Below, in pieces: positions 58,198 through 64,000 of a stretch of DNA of 64,000 nt; the first letter of the stretch is position 1; the number at the start of each line of letters is the position of its first letter. The stretch comes from JAAXIE01 sp965204245 (GTDB taxonomy: Bacteria; Chloroflexota; Dehalococcoidia; Lucifugimonadales; JAAXIE01): positions 1 through 64,000 of the forward strand of contig CBDBED010000003.1 of NCBI GenBank assembly GCA_965204245.1. The letters are read 5' to 3'. The notes under the pieces are model-generated. The model made no database searches and was not told the DNA's origin. It was given only the letters and a program-made list of their open reading frames with translations. A program made the translations under genes and the position numbers.

Positions 58198-59658
58198 TTA
58201 GCTGAAGATGGCGGAAGAAGCTGCTCCGGCGGCGTCCACTATGGGGCCGGGGTAGATTCCGACGAAGAATACGCCAAGGATGCTGAGGACAACCAGTCCC
58301 ATGAGTAAGGGGGAGGCAGGGTGTGGGGCGTCGGACTCGGCGGGGACCATGTACATCTGGCGGATGACCATGATGTAGTAGTAGAGGGAGATGAGGCTGC
58401 TGAAGATTGCCAGACCGGCCAGCCAGAGGAGGCCCTGATTGGCGGCTGCGGTGAAGAGGTAGAACTTGGTGGCAAATCCGGCAAAGAAGGGGAGGCCGGC
58501 TAGGGAGAAGAGGCCGATGGCAATGGCGGCTGCCATGAAGGGGTTGCGGTCGGCCAGACCCGCGAAGTCGGATATCTCCTCCTTGGAGGTGGCGTTGAAG
58601 AAGGCGATGACCGCGATGAACACGGCCATGCTGGTGGCGGCATAGCCCACCAAGTGCAGCATGATGCTGTTGGAGCCAAGGTGGGAGTCCCCGGACAGGG
58701 CAGCTATGCCGACGAGAAGGAACCCCACCTGCCCCACGCTGGAATAGGCAAGCAGCCGCTTGATGTTGCTCTGGGCGATGGCCACGAGGTTGCCGACCAG
58801 CATGGTAACGGCGGCGAGGACGGCAACGATGATTTTCCAGTCGTCGACGGCAGGCATCAGGCCCTCGGCAAAGAAGCGGAGTGCCAATGCGAAGGCGGCG
58901 GCCTTGGAGCCCACCGCCAGATAGGCCGTCACGGGCAGGGGAGCCCCCTCGTAGACGTCGGGGGCCCACATGTGGAAGGGGACGGCTGCCATCTTGAAGC
59001 CCAAGCCCACCAGTATGAGGGCTAGGCCCACCCAGAGGGCTGGGCTGACGCCTGTGGCCCCTTGCAGAAGCTCCAACTGGGCCGCGATGTCAGCGTAGCT
59101 GGTCACGCCGAGGACACCGTAGAGCATGCTGAGGCCGAAGAGAAGGATGGCCGAGGAAAACCCGCCGATGAGGATGTACTTGACGCCCGCCTCGTTGGAC
59201 TTGGGGTTGTCGCGGGCGTAGGAGGCCATGATGTAGAAGCAGAAACTCATCAACTCGAGGGAGATGTAGGCAGTCAGCAGCTCCCTCGAGGCGGCCATGG
59301 CGGTCATGGCGAGGATGGACAGGATGACCAAGGCGTAATACTCGCCGGGATAGGCTAGGTGCTTGTTCAGGTATTCCATGGAGGCGAGGATGACGACGGC
59401 CCCCAGGATGAGGAAGAAGGTCTGGAAGAAGAGGGTGTAGCTATCGATTATGACCAAGCCCTTGTAGAGGGCGGTGTCCTCTCCCCATTGCACGAGGAAG
59501 CCGGCGATGATGATGCCTGCGATGGCGACGACGCTGAACCAAGCCAGCAGGTTCTTGCGGTTGGCTGGTAGGAAGAGGTCGATGGCGAACACCAGCAGTG
59601 CGAGACCCGCGAGCAGGAACTCCGGCAAGAGGAGGTGCAGGTTGGCGGTCAGGCTCAT
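58198..59658 (-). CDS. nuoN: NADH-quinone oxidoreductase subunit N
   Basis: A 486-residue antiporter-like membrane subunit of complex I. TM-rich throughout, with the proton-pathway Glu and Lys in MSFCFYIMASY, LVGLGFKMAAVPFHMWAPDV and AYSSVGQVGFLLVGIAAL. The ATG at 59658 overlaps the nuoM TGA (ATGA) and is preferred to the in-frame TTG at 59667. Completes the nuoJ-K-L-M-N order. Confidence 0.93.
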   Translation of the reverse strand: MSLTANLHLLLPEFLLAGLALLVFAIDLFLPANRKNLLAWFSVVAIAGIIIAGFLVQWGEDTALYKGLVIIDSYTLFFQTFFLILGAVVILASMEYLNKHLAYPGEYYALVILSILAMTAMAASRELLTAYISLELMSFCFYIMASYARDNPKSNEAGVKYILIGGFSSAILLFGLSMLYGVLGVTSYADIAAQLELLQGATGVSPALWVGLALILVGLGFKMAAVPFHMWAPDVYEGAPLPVTAYLAVGSKAAAFALALRFFAEGLMPAVDDWKIIVAVLAAVTMLVGNLVAIAQSNIKRLLAYSSVGQVGFLLVGIAALSGDSHLGSNSIMLHLVGYAATSMAVFIAVIAFFNATSKEEISDFAGLADRNPFMAAAIAIGLFSLAGLPFFAGFATKFYLFTAAANQGLLWLAGLAIFSSLISLYYYIMVIRQMYMVPAESDAPHPASPLLMGLVVLSILGVFFVGIYPGPIVDAAGAASSAIFS

Positions 59659-61244
59659 CAGGAGCAACTCACCAGCACGAGATTGCAGACGCCGATGTCA
59701 ATGACGTCCAGCAGAGGGCCGGGCCACACGCCGACGAATATGAGAGAGATGACAAGCATCGACGCGGCGGCTATCTCCAAGCGGGATGCATCGGTGAGGT
59801 GCTCCCATTGAGGGTCCAAGGGGCCGAAGAAGGCCCTTGCCAACAAACGCAGGATGTACACCGCGGTGATGGCGGCGCCAATCACGGCCAAGATTGCCAA
59901 CGGCAGGTAGGTCTTGAACGCGCCTAGGAATACGAGAAGCTCGGCGACGAAACCGCTCAGACCGGGGAGCCCCAATGAGGCAAGTCCGGCGACGGCGAAG
60001 AAACTCGCCGTCACCCCCATTCTGCGGCTGAGGCCGCCCAATACGTTGATGTCGCGCACGTGGGCCCGGTCGTAGATGGCGCCCACTAGGGCGAAGAAGA
60101 GGGCCGTCATGATGCCGTGGGAGAACATCTGCAGCACGGCCCCGGATAAGCCGAGAGGGTGCAGGGTGGCGATGCCCATGAGCACGTAGCCCATGTGGCT
60201 CACGCTGGAATAGCCCACGACGTATTTCAGGTCGCGTTGGGCAAGGGCGGACACGGCACCGTACAAGACGTTGACCGTGCCGAGGCCGATCAGTACGGGC
60301 ATCCAGTTTTCGGCCCCGTCGGGGGTCACCTCCATGCCCACGCGGATGATGCCGTAGGCCCCGAGCTTCATCAGCACGCCTGCGTGGACCATGCTGACGG
60401 CGGTGGGGGCTGCCACGTGGCCGTCGGGCGACCAAGTGTGGAAGGGCCAGAGACCAGCCAGGATACCGAAGCCGACGGCGAAGAAGGGGAAGAAGAGGTT
60501 CTGGAAGGTCTCGGAGAAGGCACCCTGCTGCCACATGCAGTTCATTTCGGGGAGTGAGAAGGTGCCGCCGTCGATGCCACAGGCCTGGAGCATTTCGGGG
60601 CTGGCATTGGCCGTCTGCCAGTAGAGGGCCAGGATGCCCACCCAGATCAGCACACTGCCCGCAACCAAGTAGAGCACCAGCTTCAGAGCGCCGTATTCCT
60701 TGGGACGCTCGAAAGTGAACAGACGCCCGTTGTTGAAACTGCTGCTGCTGCCCCAGACGCCGATGAGCAGGTACATGGGCAGCACTGCCAGTTCGTAGAA
60801 GAAGAAGAGGAAGAAGAGGTCGGTGACGACGAAGACGCCGTAGACACCGGCTACGAGCATGAAATAGAGGACGAAGAAGTCCTTGGAGCGGGGAGCGATG
60901 GTCCAGGAGACCAGCACTCCAGCGAAGAACACGATGCCGGTGAGGAGGATCATGGGGGCGGAAATGCCGTCGATGCCCATGGTGAGGGTGATGTTCAGCG
61001 GAGAGGAGAGCCATACCCAACTGCGGTCGAACTGGGCGTTGGCGACCTCTTGCCCCTGGTTCAGCAGTACATCGGCATAGATGATGAAGACGGCGAGGCT
61101 GAGGGCTAAGGTCACGCCCGCGGCGACGGCGGCGAAAAGGCGGGTCTCGGTCACCCTGTCGCGGGGGAAGAAGGCGAGTACCACGCCGCCCACCATGGGC
61201 ACGACGATGGTCAGGAAGAGGGCTATGCTCTTGAAGTCTTCCAT
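59658..61244 (-). CDS. nuoM: NADH-quinone oxidoreductase subunit M
   Basis: A 528-residue antiporter-like complex I subunit. SMGIDGISAP-type region LTMGIDGISAPMILLTG, FFFYELAVLPMYLLIGVWG (proton-path Glu), GLWPFHTWSPDGHVAAPTA, VVGYSSVSHMGYVLMGIATL and a second-half FTVAGLASLGLPGLSGFVAE-like segment (AVAGLASLGLPGLSGFVAEL) are typical. An insertion (QTANASPEMLQACGIDGGTF) extends one periplasmic loop. Seven bp after nuoL; overlaps nuoN. Confidence 0.94.
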   Translation of the reverse strand: MEDFKSIALFLTIVVPMVGGVVLAFFPRDRVTETRLFAAVAAGVTLALSLAVFIIYADVLLNQGQEVANAQFDRSWVWLSSPLNITLTMGIDGISAPMILLTGIVFFAGVLVSWTIAPRSKDFFVLYFMLVAGVYGVFVVTDLFFLFFFYELAVLPMYLLIGVWGSSSSFNNGRLFTFERPKEYGALKLVLYLVAGSVLIWVGILALYWQTANASPEMLQACGIDGGTFSLPEMNCMWQQGAFSETFQNLFFPFFAVGFGILAGLWPFHTWSPDGHVAAPTAVSMVHAGVLMKLGAYGIIRVGMEVTPDGAENWMPVLIGLGTVNVLYGAVSALAQRDLKYVVGYSSVSHMGYVLMGIATLHPLGLSGAVLQMFSHGIMTALFFALVGAIYDRAHVRDINVLGGLSRRMGVTASFFAVAGLASLGLPGLSGFVAELLVFLGAFKTYLPLAILAVIGAAITAVYILRLLARAFFGPLDPQWEHLTDASRLEIAAASMLVISLIFVGVWPGPLLDVIDIGVCNLVLVSCS

Positions 61245-61250
61245 CAGGGA

Positions 61251-63143
61251 CTAGGTCAGCCCCCACCAGAGGAGCCCGAGGAATACGAGGCCGATGGTCA
61301 TGGCGAGGGTGTAGTTGTATACCCGGCCGGTGACGTGCAGTCGCAGCTTGATGCCGAAAGCGCGCACCACGTTTGCGGGGCCGTTCACTCCGCCGTCGTT
61401 GACGACCACGCGGTCGAAGAAGGCGAGGATGCCGGAGAAGGCGAGAATCACACGGTCGATGGCCAACTGGTAGACCTCGTCCACGTAGTATTTGGCCTCG
61501 GCCAGCTTGAGGGGCCCGGCCAAGCGCGCCTTCCATGGGTCAAGGGACAGGTTTTTCCAGTAGTAGGCCATGAGTCCCAGGAGGAAGGCGGCCAAGGCAA
61601 CGATGGCGCCTCCTATGGCAAGGCCCCAGTTGAACTCGAAATAGTGGTGAGAGTCGAAGAAGTGGGCCAGACCTCCATAGGAGGAGGTGTAATCGATGGC
61701 GATGAAACCGAAGCCCACGGCAAGAATCGCGAGGAGTATGAGGGGCGCGGCCATGGAGGGTCCGGCCTCGTGGGCGTGCTCGTTCTCTGGGGAGAGCCTG
61801 CCGTAGAAGACGACCAGCATGGCCCGTGCCATGTAGAGGGCGCTGAAGAAGGCGACGATGAGCGTCGGCCCCAGCAGGGCCGCGTTGTAATGGTCGAGAG
61901 TGGCGAGCAGAATCTCGTCCTTGCTCCAGAAGCCGGCAAAGACGGGAACGCCGCCCAAGGAGAGGGCACCAATGGTGAAGGTGAGGGCAGTGATGGGCAT
62001 CACACGCCTCAGACCACCCATGTGACGGATGTCGGTCTGGTCCGCGCCGTGCATCACGCTGCCCGCGCCAAGGAACAGCAAGGCCTTGGAAAAGCCATGG
62101 GCCATGAGGTGGAACATCGCGGCAGCTACGCCGAAGGCACCCAGGGACAGCATCATCAGACCGAGGTGGCTGATGGTGGAGTAGGCGAGGATGCGTTTCA
62201 GGTCGGTGGAGACGAGGGCGATGGTGGAAGCCATCAGGGCGGTGAAGAGCCCGATGCCTGCGACGGTCTGCAGGGCAGCGGGATGAGCCGCCTCGAATAT
62301 GGGGAAGGCCCGGGCCACGAGGAAGACTCCGGCCACCACCATGGTGGCGGCGTGAATCAAGGCACTGACCGGACTGGGACCCTCCATGGCATCGGGAAGC
62401 CATACGTGGAAGGGGAACTGGGCCGACTTGCCCATGGCCCCAAGGAAGAGGAGCAGGGCGATGCCGGTCAGTGCGCCTTCGCCGATGGCCCCGGCACTGG
62501 CGGCTTCCAAGGCGTTGTGGATGCCGAAGTCGAAGGTGGCGCCGTGGAGGTTGCCCACCTCACGGCCCAGCCACAGTATTCCTATGAGCAGTCCCACGTC
62601 GCCCAAGCGGGTGGTGACGAAAGCCTTCTTGGCAGCCTCAGCGGCGGAACGGCGCTCGAAATAGAAGCCGATGAGGAGGTAGGAGCAGAGGCCCACAAGC
62701 TCCCATGCCACGTAGAGGAGCAGGAAGTTGTCGGCCAGCACCAAGGTGAGCATGGAGGCGGCGAACAGGGAGTGGGAGGCGAAATACCAGCCGAAGCGGG
62801 CCTCGCCTTTCATATAACCGAGGGAGTAGACCTGCACCATGAGGGCGACGAAGGTGACCAGCCCCAGCATCACGATGGTGATGGGGTCGACGATCATCCC
62901 CCACGACACGCTGACGCCCGATAAGCTGAACCATTCGATGGAGCAGTCGACGGTGTCTTGGCCGAGACCGCAACCCGCGCCATAGTCCAAGAATGATGAG
63001 AGGACGAACCAGAAGGCGACGAATCCTGCGCCTATGGCTAGGATGGCCAGGTAGGCGCCCTTACCGGGCAGGAACTTGCCGAACAGGACGATGAGAGGGA
63101 AGGCGGCAAAACTGAAGACGGGTATAAGCCAAGCCCACTCCAT
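61251..63143 (-). CDS. nuoL: NADH-quinone oxidoreductase subunit L
   Basis: A 630-residue antiporter-like complex I subunit with the long C-terminal lateral helix. Key blocks: WGMIVDPITIVMLGLVTFVA, VAWELVGLCSYLLIGFYFER (Glu), GKSAQFPFHVWLPDAMEGPS, TMVVAGVFLVARAF, AYSTISHLGLMMLSLGAF and LSLGGVPVFAGFWSKDEIL. It would be the most distal proton-pumping subunit. Starts 17 bp after the nuoK stop. Confidence 0.95.
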   Translation of the reverse strand: MEWAWLIPVFSFAAFPLIVLFGKFLPGKGAYLAILAIGAGFVAFWFVLSSFLDYGAGCGLGQDTVDCSIEWFSLSGVSVSWGMIVDPITIVMLGLVTFVALMVQVYSLGYMKGEARFGWYFASHSLFAASMLTLVLADNFLLLYVAWELVGLCSYLLIGFYFERRSAAEAAKKAFVTTRLGDVGLLIGILWLGREVGNLHGATFDFGIHNALEAASAGAIGEGALTGIALLLFLGAMGKSAQFPFHVWLPDAMEGPSPVSALIHAATMVVAGVFLVARAFPIFEAAHPAALQTVAGIGLFTALMASTIALVSTDLKRILAYSTISHLGLMMLSLGAFGVAAAMFHLMAHGFSKALLFLGAGSVMHGADQTDIRHMGGLRRVMPITALTFTIGALSLGGVPVFAGFWSKDEILLATLDHYNAALLGPTLIVAFFSALYMARAMLVVFYGRLSPENEHAHEAGPSMAAPLILLAILAVGFGFIAIDYTSSYGGLAHFFDSHHYFEFNWGLAIGGAIVALAAFLLGLMAYYWKNLSLDPWKARLAGPLKLAEAKYYVDEVYQLAIDRVILAFSGILAFFDRVVVNDGGVNGPANVVRAFGIKLRLHVTGRVYNYTLAMTIGLVFLGLLWWGLT

Positions 63144-63160
63144 TGCGCCCTACCCGGTAT

Positions 63161-63496
63161 TCACCAACGCATCAGGTCGACTTCATCGACGTTGACCGTC
63201 GACTTGGACCTGAAGATGCGCAGGATGATGGCCAGTGCCAAGCCGACCTCGGCGGCGGCCACGGTAATGACGAAGATGGCGATGATCTGGCCGGAGAAGT
63301 CATTGAAGGCCGCATCAATGAGGCCATCGGTGCCGAACCTGTATGCGGCAGCGGCGATGAGATTGATGTTCACCGCATTCAACATCAACTCAATGGACAT
63401 GAGGATGAGGACGGCACTGCGGCGGGCCAGCACCCCATAGAGGCCGATGCAGAAAAGGGCAGCGGCCAAGGCCTGAAACGCGTACAGGGGTACCAT
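63161..63496 (-). CDS. nuoK: NADH-quinone oxidoreductase subunit K
   Basis: A 111-residue three-TM subunit. LFCIGLYGVLARRSAVLILM and SIELMLNAVNINLIAAAAY carry the conserved Glu of the E-channel, and IAIFVITVAAAEVGLALAII the second Glu. The ATG at 63496 overlaps the nuoJ TGA; a longer frame upstream is the nuoJ shadow. Confidence 0.95.
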   Translation of the reverse strand: MVPLYAFQALAAALFCIGLYGVLARRSAVLILMSIELMLNAVNINLIAAAAYRFGTDGLIDAAFNDFSGQIIAIFVITVAAAEVGLALAIILRIFRSKSTVNVDEVDLMRW

Positions 63497-63990
63497 CAGT
63501 TGCGGTCTCCCTCTCGACCCAGCACGATAGCGCCCACTAGGGCTACGAGGAGCACCAGAGAGGCTATCTCGAAGGGGAGGGCCCACTGGGTGAAGAGCGG
63601 CTCCGCTAGGTGCTGGGTGAAGCCCATGTCACCCGGGTCGGGCTGCTTGGTCTCCACGGGGTTCACCAGAAAGGCTGCCAGCAGAACGGCGAACACGATG
63701 CCGCCGGCAATCAGGGCCAAGGGCCACTGGCGGTTGTCGGATATCAACGGGTAATCCCGGCTGCGGGTCAGCATGATGGCAAAGAGGAGCACGATGGTGA
63801 CGGCCCCGCCATAGATGAGGACCTGCACCAGAGCGAGGAACTCTGCGAAAAGGATGAGGTAGACGCCAGCGGCGGCGGCCAGTGATACGAGTAGGAAGAG
63901 GGCGGCCCAGACGACGTTGCGGGTGGCCACCACCCCAATCGCTCCGCCCAAAACGAAGAAGGCGGTCAGGCCGAAAAGGAACCAGGACAT
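63496..63990 (-). CDS. nuoJ: NADH-quinone oxidoreductase subunit J
   Basis: A 164-residue membrane subunit with five TM segments. LFAEFLALVQVLIYGGAVTI and VLLFAIMLTRSRDYP form the characteristic TM3 pi-bulge region. The start MSWFLFGLTAFF is ten bases from the window edge with a weak ribosome-binding site. The rest of the nuo operon probably continues to the right of the window. Confidence 0.93.
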   Translation of the reverse strand: MSWFLFGLTAFFVLGGAIGVVATRNVVWAALFLLVSLAAAAGVYLILFAEFLALVQVLIYGGAVTIVLLFAIMLTRSRDYPLISDNRQWPLALIAGGIVFAVLLAAFLVNPVETKQPDPGDMGFTQHLAEPLFTQWALPFEIASLVLLVALVGAIVLGREGDRN

Positions 63991-64000
63991 CCTAGGCGGA

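Noticed and set aside
61335..62924. Plus-strand frame of 529 codons opposite nuoL
   Set aside because: Translates to a His/Gly/Glu-rich sequence that is the complement of conserved TM codons; no evidence for a gene.

Overview
The window is gene-dense bacterial DNA, GC-rich by eye. It carries many paralogous TIM-barrel amidohydrolases, luciferase-like (LLM) flavin monooxygenases, short-chain dehydrogenases and RidA/FAH/isochorismatase-type hydrolases. It also has a complex-I operon and core genes (purA, rpsO-pnp, dapA/dapB/asd, eno). This mix, together with the CAP protein carrying a CxC..C 'DHPP' head and the two Uma2 proteins, is what I associate with Chloroflexota of the SAR202/Dehalococcoidia-like lineages. 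That assignment is inference from gene content; no marker gene was searched.

Layout. 1-15 kb is catabolic: a DHA2-type exporter cut by the window edge, a CMD-family protein, a three-gene amidohydrolase operon, a small coiled-coil membrane protein, three LLM monooxygenases, an isochorismatase-like hydrolase, a CAP-domain surface protein, an NTF2-like protein, an esterase, a Uma2 protein and an SDR. 15-25 kb has a vWA protein divergent from hsp20, a BenD-like SDR, an unusual low-GC-looking gene (possible Nmad-like), a second Uma2, an NAD-dependent formate dehydrogenase-like enzyme, a TAXI-type binding protein, another SDR, a RidA, a cupin and a fourth amidohydrolase.

25-45 kb is mainly housekeeping: phosphosugar isomerase, purA, an FAH-family hydrolase, then on the minus strand an apparent rpsO-pnp-dapB-asd-ALDH-dapA operon, ogt, a MoxR/DUF58/transglutaminase-like operon, and on the plus strand dnaJ(cbpA)-hspR-clp. 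45-56 kb is again accessory: two N-acyl-D-amino-acid-deacylase paralogues bracket a phosphotransferase-methyltransferase pair and a sulfatase-fold enzyme, followed by a decayed aspartic-protease-like gene, RidA, TreT-like trehalose synthase and a lipoprotein. 56-64 kb is nuoJ-K-L-M-N, a LOG-like protein and enolase, all on the minus strand.

The most unusual item is non-coding. A repeat unit of about 115 bp core occurs as three near-tandem copies (period 195-196 bp; 46883-47387), once more at 7514-7627 and as a degenerate inverted copy at 16.79-16.89 kb. Each unit has seven to nine short boxes at almost invariant spacing. A unit-specific 5-mer (NNNAC) is matched by its reverse complement (GTNNN) three times in the same unit. 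The word differs between units and both partners change together, so the pairing is conserved while the sequence is not. A shared ~110 bp hairpin module lies on one flank of both main loci. This looks like a structured RNA or single-strand-DNA element that I do not recognise.
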